Shown piece after piece: positions 32,600 to 42,112 of a stretch of DNA of 64,000 bases (the stretch's first letter is position 1; the number at the start of each line of letters is the position of its first letter). This DNA comes from Athripsodes cinereus (lineage: Eukaryota; Arthropoda; Insecta; Trichoptera; Leptoceridae), in contig OX388306.1 of NCBI GenBank assembly GCA_947579605.1, positions 5,084,001 to 5,148,000 on the forward strand, read 5' to 3'. Both the position numbers and the translations under genes were made by a program. Under the pieces are notes generated by a model. The model was not told where the DNA came from. It did not search any database and worked only from the letters and a program-made list of their open reading frames with translations.

Positions 32600-32777
32600 A
32601 AAGTTTAATTAATTAACACTGTTTTAACTCCACTATGAGAATATTGTTTAATTGTTAAAACGTTTTCGACTACATTGTGCTGTTACTGATGATGACTACA
32701 TTGTAGTCGAAAACGTTTTAACAATAAAACAATTCTCATAGTGGAGTTAAAAATGTGTTTTTTAATTTAACTTTTAT
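32600..32777. repeat. Large hairpin with GTCGAAAACGTTTTAAC arms
   Basis: AACTCCACTATGAGAATATT, TTAATTGTTAAAACGTTTTC and GACTACATTG pair with their inverses in 32698-32752 around TGCTGTTACTGATGATGA. Arms are ~55-70 bp and over 90% matched by eye. It sits 65 bp from the pogo relic. Confidence 0.85.
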
Positions 32778-32841
32778 AATCTTTTATAATGCATTTGCAC
32801 AAAATTACACTAAAAAATATAGAATATTTAAAATAAAGATA

Positions 32842-33509
32842 CAGTGGTGCCTCGCTTAAAGAACGCCTCGCACAGCGAACGCTGCACACAACGAACTTCC
32901 TGTTCGTTCATTTCACGATTCATACAACGAACTTCGCTTCACACAACGAAGTCGCCCGAGCTTCCACGATCGCTGCCGATGTATTGCATACTCCCGCGCA
33001 GGCACTGCAGGCAGTCGTTAGTCACTGCACTTAACCCAACTGCTGACATCAAGAACATCCTGGTCAAATGGAAAGCAGTTCAGGAGTTTACCAATGCCCA
33101 CTATCCGGATTCAGCTGAAGCAAACAGGATCAACGATCTTTACTCCGGTACTCTTGTCTGTTATTTCCGGTAGATGTTGGAGAAAAGAAAAAAACAAACG
33201 ACTTTGGACAGGTTTTTCATGAAACCATCGGCCAAAAAGCAGAAAATGGATGAAGATGTGCAAGATTTGGTAGACTCTACTTAGTCTGTCTTAAAATTAA
33301 AAAAAATATGTTTTTGTTAGATGTATCTAAATAAAAATAATAACAAAAAATTTATCTTTTTTTATGTCATCTTAGCATATTTTATGCTACAGAACGAATT
33401 ATTTTTTTTAACATGTATTGTTATGGGAAAACGCGTTTCACATAACGAACTTTTCGCATAACAAACTTGCTCCTGTAACGAATTAAGTTCGTTGTGTGAG
33501 GCACCACTG
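32842..33509 (+). mobile_element. pogo/Tigger deletion derivative
   Basis: The ends CAGTGGTGCCTCGC and GTGAGGCACCACTG are inverted and flanked by TA (32840-32841, 33510-33511), as in Tc1/mariner-pogo. Repeated ACAACGAACTTC-like words follow in both arms. Only the transposase C-terminus remains: ADIKNILVKWKAVQEFTNAH, a TAG at 33171-33173, then MLEKRKKQTTLDRFFMKPSA ending at 33284. QTTLDRFF (33195-33218) has the Q-x-x-L-x-x-F-F form of a PCNA-binding PIP box, as reported for pogo. DNA-binding and DDE domains are lost. Confidence 0.9.
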
Positions 33510-33764
33510 TATTTGAATTTGAAAGCTTATTTCGTGCAGTTAGTCTGCTGGCTACCTCACTTGTGGAATAAGTTGTAATGATATAATATAGTCTATATCC
33601 AGAAGTGGAAATATGTCTGAAGAACGAGGAGACGTTTAAAATTGCGATTAATATTTGCAGTAGCAACTAAAGATAGCTACAAGCTACAATATGGAGTGGA
33701 ATAACAACAGTGTTGCTATAAGTAATTTATATGTGCATATGTAGAGATAGGTATTATTGTATTG

Positions 33765-33995
33765 TGAAGCGCCAGGCCAGCAAAGATCATGAATCTCTGA
33801 TTGAAAGTGACGGGTTGTTGGGTCGGGGCCGGGGCCGGGATCCTCGCAATCCACAGTCGTCGGCAGTCAGCAGTAATACCCTCGTCATGTGTTGTGTTGT
33901 GCTGTTATGTGAGAGAGGCGCCAGCTTACCATACCATACAACACCACCAGACAGACACTATAACACTGAGCAATGACTACCACATACAGTAAAAC
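33765..33995 (+). other. GC-rich island of unknown role
   Basis: About 230 bp with far higher GC than its surroundings, including GGTCGGGGCCGGGGCCGGG near 33820-33838 and several CpGs, followed by CAGTCGTCGGCAGTCAGCAG. Two overlapping frames stay open for 63-81 codons, but neither resembles a known protein. No repeat copy elsewhere in the window matches it. It could be a 5' exon or promoter island of an unmapped transcript, or part of a repeat seen once here. Confidence 0.4.
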
Positions 33996-34061
33996 GGCGA
34001 TAACTATAATTTAATTATAACAAAGTTTTTATGCATTTTTTTCACGATGACATAATTATTA

Positions 34062-34530
34062 TCACTTCCTCTACATTCATCCAGCTTTTCATACCTGCAC
34101 GCCGATTCCTCTTACCTATTCAACACGCGACCGTCCTTGAGAATTTGGTCTACGTGGTCAAGCCACGTAGTTCTTGAACGTCCGCGCATTTTCACACTCC
34201 CTCTTTCAGATAAATACACCCTCTTCGTCAATCTTACATCATCCATTCGTTCCACACGGCCAAACCATCTCAATTTATTTACACTCATTCTATCCACAAC
34301 ACTCCACTTACATCCGCTCACTCTCGATATCCTCATTCTTCACTCTATCTCGCAACGTTTTACCAACCATTCGTCTCAGTGAACGCATCTCCACAACATT
34401 TATTCCACTCTTCCAAGTTTCGCTTGCATACATAAGTGTATTGTACACCAGCATTTCTGCCAAGTTCGACACATTGCTATTGCTAACAATGGGTCAAAGT
34501 GCACCATTCACTCTTTTTAGATACGATATA
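34062..34530 (-). mobile_element. LINE-A fragment, longer RT C-terminal part, lacking the 3' tail
   Basis: The minus strand encodes LRWFGRVERMDDVRLTKRVY, then KMRGRSRTTWLDHVDQILKD. Further upstream, with frame breaks, are MRSLRRMVGKTLRDRVKN-like and NVSNLAEMLVYNTLMYAS-like remnants. The usual 3' end is missing beyond about 34062. With 47990-48535 this gives the longest view of the family's RT thumb region. Confidence 0.82.
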
Positions 34531-35461
34531 ATATCAAAAGCTAAGTTTTTGCATAGTTTTGAGTATGAGCTTACAAGGTTCTACTGTACAATAATTCCTA
34601 TACATTATTATTTTCCTTTCCCTACAAACTACACCAGCCATATTCATACAGGAATCCAACAAACTAAATGGGATGGGATACTGTGAGATCAGAATTAGAT
34701 TGGTATAAGTCAGATATTATGTACATTAATATTTATTTACAAATCATATCTACACAACACTTTGATGTTTTAGGAAATGAAAAAACTTATTTGTCATTTG
34801 TGATTGATTAGTTTACTTTACCGGGATTGATTAGTATACTTTACCGGGATTGATTAGTATACTTTACCGGGATTTCACGTAGTAGTATAAAAGTCCTGAA
34901 AGTTTATGTTTCGTGACTCTTAAATTAATAAATAAATATATAAAACTTTATTGCTATCAAAATAATATGCAGAAGGTATACATATTGTATATGTCTACTT
35001 ACGCCAAATATCATAATTAAGTACGCCAAAGTATAACACAATTAGGCATAATTGTGTTTACACTTTGTATACATCAAAGTGAAACATGTTATATAACAGT
35101 GTTATATTATATTTTATATTAATAATATATATCAATTTCTTTTACTTGGACTTCTCTTTTCCTCCACCATCTTTTTCTCCTGTGTTATCTCGCAAGGATC
35201 TCACCGTATCGCCGCAATACAATACACACTTATAATAATATACACAACATACTTAATAATATGCAGATGTCTATAAACTTTTTTTACATAGGTAGTGTAA
35301 CACAATTATTCAATACAAAAAAAAATACTAGACTCTGCCTATAATTCCTAAATCCCTAGACTCCTATTATTTAGACCCCTATCGCAATATGTGAAGAGTC
35401 TTAGAGGAATTACATAACATTTTACTTAATTATTATTCGTACAAAATTTAGAGTGGTAAAC
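34531..35461. other. No gene; 23-bp tandem repeat only
   Basis: AT-rich. AATAAATAAATATATAAAAC at 34928 may be a LINE tail in minus orientation. No coding frame. Confidence 0.45.
34802..34870 (+). repeat. 23-bp tandem repeat, three copies
   Basis: The unit ATTGATTAGTATACTTTACC plus GGG is repeated three times with one base change. Confidence 0.9.
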
Positions 35462-35540
35462 CTACCTACCAGTGGCTTGCATTCCATACATGCAAAAAAA
35501 ACACCGCGTGTTTACAATTTAGTGTGCTTTTCACTATTCC
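35462..35540 (+). repeat. Dispersed repeat shared with 2418-2490
   Basis: CAGTGGCTTGCATTCCATAC, ATGCAAAAAAAACACCGCGT and TAGTGTGCTTTTCA. It ends ~18 bp before SINE-B. Confidence 0.65.
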
Positions 35541-35557
35541 AACAAATACGTGCTTCA

Positions 35558-35750
35558 GTTCGTCGGTAGCCTGGAGGTAGAGTCTCGGTCTCGTGAACAA
35601 GGGTTCACGAGACACGAACTCGTCCGTGGTTCGATACCAGGTGCAGGCAAACTCCCCTTTCACGACACAAGCTTTTAGTAGCTTATTGTGAAAGGTGTAT
35701 AATGTTGTATTTGGGATTATAACAAAAATCCAGAAATATCTTTAAAAAAT
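35558..35750 (+). mobile_element. SINE-B copy, tRNA-like head, best preserved
   Basis: A box-like TAGCCTGGAGGTAGAG and B box GTGGTTCGATACC lie about 40 bp apart in a tRNA-like head, followed by the non-tRNA body GCAAACTCCCCTTTCACGAC, AAGCTTTTAGTAGCTTATTG and GTTGTATTTGGGATTATAAC, ending with TATCTTTAAAAAA. A transcript from RNA polymerase III is expected. The head is not a functional tRNA. Confidence 0.8.
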
Positions 35751-35942
35751 ATTGTACATTGAACTAACTTGTATTGCCTTCTCCCTTCCTTCCTCTTCCT
35801 CTTTCAATAATTATTTTTTAAATATTGTGCTGTTAAATTGTTAATAGCTTAGATACTTTAATATTGGCGACGTAAATAATTAACTGTATTATTAAATTAT
35901 TCATTGTCAAAGCTGTTGTGTCTATTAAAATAAATAAATAAA

Positions 35943-36083
35943 AAGGAGCTCAGCCCCAAACAATTATTCAACATCTGATGAGGGAGTGTCCAGGAAGAAG
36001 GTACGAGGGAGACTGGATGGACATCCATAGATTAACCCCAGAGGCAGTGCAGTGGCTTTCTGGACGGGAACCAAGGTTTTGAT
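35943..36083 (+). mobile_element. RT C-terminal remnant with zinc-knuckle-like end
   Basis: A frame gives GAQPQTIIQHLMRECPGRRY followed by EGDWMDIHRLTPEAVQWLSG and a stop. It resembles the end of non-LTR ORFs in which C-x2-C-x-H-x-C-type residues precede a P-E-A-V-W-L motif. Only about 45 codons survive. Confidence 0.65.
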
Positions 36084-36472
36084 TTGGAATGATTATTAAT
36101 ACAAGCCGAAGCAATACAAAAATTAAAGTAAAGTAAGTACTGCATGTATGATTGTAGAAAATATTTTTCTTGCTGGTAAAATCTTGGTAAAAAAATATTA
36201 TTCAAAAATGGAACTGTCTTAAGAAGAAATTTGAAAAAAAATTTTTTTTCTGAAATACGTGAAATATTTCAAATTCCTATCACTAGATTAAAAATATAAT
36301 AGCGACGGGGGTAGAAATTTGAGATTCCGGCTATAATCCAATTTTTTTTATAAAATTTTAAAATGCAAGGGCGTATATTCAATATTCATTTATTCACTCT
36401 TTACTGTACATTGACCACAAATTTATAGAAAAATGCATTCAAATTAATTATATTCAATATACAAAATCCCGA
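36084..36472. other. No gene
   Basis: Contains GCGACGGGGGTAGAAATTTG at 36302, a word shared with the 10292 element and, inverted, with the 54298 MITE. Otherwise AT-rich. Confidence 0.45.
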
Positions 36473-38992
36473 AAAGAGAGATGACGATCCTCCAAGGAGA
36501 CATGAATGCTAAGATAGGGAACACGTGTCAAGATGTGAATGCAGGCACAACTGTAGGAAGGTTTGGACTAGGCAACAGGAACGAGAGAGGGGACCGCTTT
36601 CTACATTTTTGCATAGAAAATAAGCTGACCATAATGAATACTTGGTTCAAGCAACACCCTAGACGACTATATACCTGGATCTCACCGGGAAACAGATACA
36701 GAACACAAATTGACTACATCGCTGTACAGTCAAGATGGCGTTCCTCGATCACTAACACCAAAACATTACCTGGTGCAGACTGTGGTAGCGATCACCAGCT
36801 TCTTGTTGCCAACATCAAAGTACACATAAAATGCATTAAGAAGAAGTCAGATTCCACCAAACTGTGCTTAAGCCCCAACGCTTTGTGTAGGTTTGAGGAA
36901 CTTGTTGCTCCGAAGATAAACAACACAGAATTCGATCCTTTTGAAACATCTGATGCTGCATGGGTGAAGCTAAAATCTGTCACTCTAGAGGCAGCAAGGG
37001 AGGCACAACAGAAGGAGCCCAGACCAACATCAAGCAGCAAAGCATGGATATCAGAAGAAACATGGTCCTTGATAGATAGACGTAGAGTGGTTAAGCAAGC
37101 TGGACTCACAAATAATACCAACCGTGCAGAATATCAAACTCTTCACAGAGCTGTAAAATCTGCTTGCAGAAAAGACAAAAACTCTTACATCAATGCAATA
37201 TGTCAGGAGATCGAGAACCTTGCAGATAAAGCCATGACTAAAGATCTTTTCAAGCAAGTTAAGGTGTTAACCCGCGACTTCAAACCAAAAACATGGCTCA
37301 TTGAAGACACCGATGGAACCCTGATATCCGAGCAGGACAAAGTAATTGACAGGTGGCGAAATTACTGTGAAAACCTTTACAAAGACTCAAAAGACAATGG
37401 CTCGCAGGGGGAGGTGACACAGAGACGCGAGGTGGTTGAACAGAGAGAACCAGATATTATGCTAGACGAGGTGGAACACTCTATTGCCCGCTTGAAAAAT
37501 AAGGCTGCTGGTGGTGATGGCATCACGGCTGATCTGTTGCAGCATCTGGGTAGCGAAGGGACTCGTGCTATTCATTCCATCTGCCAAAAAGTGTGGAGGA
37601 CCGGACAATGGCCAGAAGACTGGGCCGAGTCCACGGTAATTCCACTGCACAAAAAAGGCTCAACAAAAAAGTGCGATAACTTTAGAACTATCTCCCTCAT
37701 ATCTCATGCCAGCAAAATTTTGTTGGACATAATAAATAGGCGACTAGCAGGACATGTAGATTGGCAAATTGCATGAGAACAAGCAGGTTTTGTCGTAGGT
37801 AGAGGTACCAGAGAACAGATCCTGAACATGAGGCAGATAATTGAAAAATGCCGTGAATTCAATGTACCAACTGTTTTTTGCTTCATTGATTACACTAAAG
37901 CTTTCGACTGTGTGAGGTGGGAAGAGCTGTTCGAAGCCCTAAGCGGGATGGGAGTTCCAGATCACTTGTTATTCTTAATTCAAAATCTGTATTTAGAAGG
38001 GAAATCACGAGTAAGAATAGAGGACTCCATTTCGGAACCATTCAAAGCAGAGAAGGGAGTACGACAAGGATGCATACTTTCGCCCAAGCTCTTTAATCTT
38101 TATGGAGAGAGCATCATGAGAAGAGCCCTAGATGGTTGGAATGGTGGTGTCACAATAGGAGGACAGAAGATATGCAATCTCAGGTTTGCGGACGACACTA
38201 CCTTAGTCGCTTCAAGTGTGCAGGAGTTAGCAGAGTTGTTTCGCCGTGTGGAGATTGAAAGTGAAAAGATGGGACTGAAGATCAACTGCAGTAAAACTAA
38301 GGCAATGATAGTTGATCGCTCAGGCAGGCTCGCAGACACGGAACATTATCTTCCAGGAATTGACTTTGTCAACGAATTTATCTATCTAGGTTCTCTCATA
38401 AATAATAGAGGCACAAGCGACCAAGAAGTGAACCGCCGCACACAGATGGCAAAGAACGCAATGGGTCGTCTTGATAAAATTTGGAAAAGCCGTGAAATTA
38501 TGAGAAACACAAAGATAAGACTAGTCAAGACCTTGGTATTCAGCATATTTTTATACGGAGCTGAAACGTGGACGCTGCGAGCTAGCGAACGCGCGAGGAT
38601 CGATGCGTTTGAGATGTGGTGCTGGAGAAAATTGCTCCGAGTGCATTGGACGGAACACAGGACCAATGAGTCCATTCTCAGGGAGTTAAACATTTCGGCG
38701 CGACTCTCAACGATTTGCAGTCAGCGCGCTTTGCGATATTTCGGGCACATTGCAAGAAGAGAGCCTGACAACCTAGAAAAAGTGATTATGACTGGGGTTG
38801 TAGAAGGGAGGAGAGGAAGGGGCAGAGTGCCAATAAGATGGAGCGACCAAATTAAGGAGGCCACACAGAGCTCACTTCATGGGGCCTTACACATGGCAGA
38901 GGATCGCTCAACATGGAGACAGATGGTCTACAGAACGAGGCATGATGGTCACGATCCTCAGGATTGAGGGACCGACAGAAATGAAATGAATG
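36473..38992 (+). mobile_element. LINE-B: non-LTR retrotransposon, 5'-truncated endonuclease-RT copy
   Basis: A single frame runs from inside the endonuclease domain to a stop at 38967, broken by one TGA. It ends in a 3' region with GGGACCGACAGAAATGA and a short (ATGA)n tail. A second, shorter copy on the minus strand (53716-54236) ends in the same way, which fixes the 3' boundary. Such elements copy by target-primed reverse transcription. No target duplication was identified with confidence. Confidence 0.85.
36481..38967 (+). pseudogene. LINE-B ORF: endonuclease and reverse transcriptase, one nonsense codon
   Basis: The first 431 codons hold apurinic-type endonuclease motifs (GDMNAKIG near residues 6-13, then YTWISPGNRYRTQIDYI, and SDHQLL near 103) and the start of the RT (STVIPLHKKG). 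A TGA at 37774-37776 stands where an arginine-like codon would precede EQAGF. The same frame then continues: motif A FIDYTKAFD, motif B GVRQGCILSPKLFN, catalytic FADD at 38185-38196, the thumb region with YGAETWTL, and the C-terminal FGHIARR and RGRGR motifs. The N-terminal part of the endonuclease is missing. One stop in about 830 codons suggests a fairly recent copy. Clade (RTE, CR1 or Jockey-like) is not assigned. Confidence 0.85.
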
Positions 38993-39070
38993 ATATAGAG
39001 GGCAAGTTTATCGCAACAGCGCGATTTCTTCCAAATAACCCAAAAATACAATCAAAAAAACAAGTTAATA
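38993..39070 (+). repeat. Short repeat GCAAGTTTATCGCAACAGCGCG
   Basis: GGGCAAGTTTATCGCAACAG and CGCGATTTCTTCCAAATAAC resemble 30525-30580 (GAGCGAGTTTATCGCAGAAG, CGCGATATCTCCCTAAAAAT). Perhaps LINE 3' UTR remnants. Confidence 0.45.
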
Positions 39071-39134
39071 CAAAAAAAAAATTAAAAAAGCATATTTATA
39101 TTCATACTCGTACATACACACACTTATATCTAAA

Positions 39135-39262
39135 ATTCAACGATGAGGTTTCCACCCATCCTGAATGTCTTAACTTTTTTTGGCACGGAGAAGACAGCTT
39201 CCATGTTAATTGTATGCGGCTGGTCTGATGGCTACCACACTTGTGGGTTATGTCGTGATATT
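39135..39262 (+). mobile_element. SINE-A 3' half
   Basis: TTCAACGATGAGGTTTCCAC, CATCCTGAATGTCTTAACTT, GGCACGGAGAAGACAGCTTC and GGCTACCACACTTGTGGGTT are in order. The tail is short. Confidence 0.72.
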
Positions 39263-40046
39263 TGTCTGATAAAATGTATCCATAGGTAATAAATAAAATA
39301 TGATTTACATATACTGAATTTATTCTATTCAATGTTTAAAGTGCACCAACTTGTCTGCGAGTAATTAGGGTAAAATGTAAATAGACTAATACAGACAGGG
39401 ATTATAATTAAACACATTTTGAATTATGTTATATTCTCGATATGACAGCGCCAAGCACACAATACATTTAGAATATAGACGTTTCCCAGGCCACTTGAAA
39501 TATGGTATTATGAAAGCATGAAGAATCCAGACAACACACATATTATAAATGTATTAGTGTGCACAATTATTAGTGATTTAATTAACTCAATATGTGTTTT
39601 TTTATCCGCACTTGAAAACAATTTCAGTAAATAATTTTCATTCATTGACGCCAGAGCCCAATTTCAGTTTTCTAATGAGACTTATGTACATAATACTCGT
39701 AGATATCTACCATGTATAGTTTAATTAATGACGGCCGGTGTGGAGGAGAAGTAACGCTCTTGTCTTTGAGTTACAATATCCCCGGTTCAATGTCCAACCA
39801 GGGTAAAATAAAAAATGACCTCTTTCAAATTGTTCTAAGATTACTGTCAATAATTATTTGGTAGTTATTAATGATTCTATTCTATTTTTCTCAAAGTCAT
39901 CCACTTATTTGGGATTAATATTAATCCAAACTAGTTAATACCCAAACCCCACCCTCGTCTCCTCTGTTAGTTTATCCTACTCCTACCACCCACCCCATCT
40001 CCATATTATATACCCTTATCCCTCCCACCGCCAATAATTTTACCAG
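39263..40046. other. No gene; SINE-C and faint repeat words
   Basis: TCGATATGACAGCGCCAAGC near 39438 has relatives at 15050 and 42988. The rest is unmatched. Confidence 0.45.
39728..39860 (+). mobile_element. SINE-C copy
   Basis: GGCCGGTGTGGAGGAGAAGT, AACGCTCTTGTCTTTGAGTT, B-box-like GGTTCAATGTCC and CCAGGGTAAAATAAAAAATG are present in order. The body fades after about 39860. Confidence 0.68.
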
Positions 40047-40418
40047 CAGGGTTACTCTTGACACAATCTTAATACGATCTTAATCTTATCTTGATCTTTA
40101 TCATAGACTGGTTTACACGTATTTTTGAGTAATAGTCACTTCACGCGTTGCAGTATTAAAATTAAAATCGTATTTAGATTAGTGTCAATACTGCAGGGTT
40201 ACTCTTGACAAAACTAAACACGATCTTAATCTAGTCTTGATCTTGATCATACGACGCACGAAGGGACTATGGTCAAAAACACCGCGCTACCGCTAACGCG
40301 CGATCGGTTTGCGTGTATTTTTGGCCAATAGTCACTTCGTGCGTCGTATGATCAAGATCAAGACTAAATCAAGACTAGATCGTGTTTGGTTTTGTCAAGA
40401 GTAGCCCTGCTGGCCCTG
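40047..40418. mobile_element. Palindromic MITE, older copy, containing a younger copy
   Basis: Begins CAGGGTTACTCTTGACACAA and, after the inserted copy, ends GCCCTG at 40413-40418. Its arms (ATACGATCTTAATCTTATCT, and the inverted ATCGTATTTAGATTAGTGTC) are more diverged than those of the inserted copy. Confidence 0.75.
40194..40409. mobile_element. Palindromic MITE, younger copy (CTG duplication)
   Basis: A 216-bp near-perfect palindrome: CAGGGTTACTCTTGACAAAA to TTTTGTCAAGAGTAGCCCTG, with CGATCTTAATCTAGTCTTGA and its inverse inside and CATACGACGCACGAAG / CTTCGTGCGTCGTATG near the centre. CTG is on both sides (40191-40193, 40410-40412). Confidence 0.88.
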
Positions 40419-40554
40419 CTGATCAATAATTCACACTATATTTCAGTATAGAAAGGCTTCGAGATTATTGTTCTGGAGGCAAATGCCCTACAAGGGCTTT
40501 TCGACCATCAGAAGTCAGTATTGTATACTTCAGCTTCGCTGAAGATACCTACAA

Positions 40555-40625
40555 GCGTAGGCGAAAACGTTCGATCACTATCAAGTATCAATCAAACATA
40601 GTGGAAGTTAAACAGTGTGTTTTCA
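40555..40625 (+). repeat. Single-arm relative of the 32600 hairpin
   Basis: CGAAAACGTTCGATCACTAT and CATAGTGGAAGTTAAACAGT echo the right arm of 32600-32777. Only one arm is present. Confidence 0.45.
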
Positions 40626-41921
40626 ATAATTAATTAAGTAAAATTTGTTTAGATTGTCATTCATTGTTTTTGACCACTGTAAGCATTGGTCAGTTGTAGT
40701 AAGCAATACAAAAACGCACAAATCTCATGTAAGAATTGGAAATGTGATAGCTCGTTTACAAAACAGGTTTTTCTTCAGAGACACGAATAATCCTTTGATC
40801 TATAATAATAACAATATTACCTACCTACAAAATTCAATACTTTACGTTGAATTATTTATTTGTTCATTCTTAGTTCCCGCATATAAAAAATACAATAAAA
40901 TTCAACATTATATTAAAATTGTTATTCTTATTCGCACGTATAATATATTTTTTTAGCACACTCTTATTTTGGTCATTCGATTTTCTTCGCCTTTTGTAGG
41001 TAACGACACAATAAAATATAATAATAATAATAAACTCTTTATTGTTGTAATAAAAACATATTATGTATATACAATAGTCGTGTTTATTGTCTGAAGGCAA
41101 TCTCTTTCAGAAAACTCGTTTATGAGAGTCACATTGCTTTACAAGAACATAGTGAATTAAAAGTTAATTATAACAATATATCTAAGTGTATAAAAATTAT
41201 ACAAAAAATAAATTAAAAATAATACGTTTTCGCATAACAACCATAGATTTTATTATTAATGAAAGCGAATTTTGAGTAGGTATATAAGTTGAAGTAGGTA
41301 TATTTTATTGTAATTTGTATAATAATATATGGACCTACACTTTCTCAAATCGTAGATCACCACATGAAATTGTCCCTAAATTGAGACGTCTATGAATCGC
41401 TGTGTTTACAAACGAAATTTTCTAGTGTTAAAGGAGAAAAATTATAATGTGTCTTTATGTCCGTGGAGTCTTTACAACGGAATACACTTTTATTTATAAG
41501 ATTTATAGTGTTCTGCAAAAGGCCTTTTCATAAAATATCTTCTTGAAGACGTTTAATCAATTCGGTGATGAACTATGCCATCTATTTGAGATGTCTTTTT
41601 CTATAGCTGAAAAAAAGAATTCATAACCAATTCAACAATTAGATGTATGTATAATGTATCTCTAGTCCAAATATTTATCCATTGGCTACCCCACTTGTGG
41701 CAGATTCTAAATTGTATGTATGGAGAAATCTTCATAGAATAAAACATTTCCCATGGGTGGGAGTATGAGAAAAAGGATTTCATGCATAATTGAATTATTT
41801 ATTCTTTCATTCATTATTTACTATGCACTGACAATTTTGTAAAGATAATAGATACATTCATATAAAAATTAATAAATATGTATAAAGTCTCACCTAATTA
41901 TGGTAAAAAGGCGAGTTTCTG
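40626..41921. other. No gene recognised
   Basis: A 103-codon frame at 40645-40956 has low-complexity AT-driven composition and no family features. The LINE UTR at 41005 is listed separately. Confidence 0.45.
41005..41130 (-). mobile_element. Possible LINE 3' UTR with (AAT)n tail
   Basis: AATATAATAATAATAATAAA is followed by CTCTTTATTGTTGTAATAAA and GTCTGAAGGCAATCTCTTTC, words common at insect LINE 3' ends. No coding remnant. Confidence 0.4.
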
Positions 41922-42112
41922 ACGAAAAATAGGTGTCCCACTCTTTTCAGTGAGTGTTTGAGTGTTCTGTAAAAGACAGGTATTCGTAAAACATTACATT
42001 TTCGATTCAACGATGAGGTATGCTATGCCTTCAACTCTGAATGTCTTAACTTTTATTGGCACGGTGATGATAACTAGCATGTTTATAGTTCATGAAATGC
42101 TGTGATGGTATG
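41922..42112 (+). mobile_element. SINE-A copy, degenerate tail
   Basis: Shows the head (CCCACTCTTTTCAGTGAGTG), the TTCAACGATGAGGTATGCTA block and GGCACGGTGATGATAACTAG. The ACCCCACTTGTGGG hairpin is deleted, and it ends GCTGTGATGGTATGAATGA. Confidence 0.7.

Noticed and set aside
34174..34686. 170-codon plus-strand frame
   Set aside because: Antisense of the LINE-A RT fragment, whose minus-strand motifs (LRWFGRVERM) are the real signal.
35580..35660. tRNA gene at the SINE-B head
   Set aside because: It has A and B box likeness but no paired acceptor stem and continues into a SINE body found in other copies.
40645..40956. 103-codon frame
   Set aside because: Composition follows the AT-rich DNA and no family features are visible.
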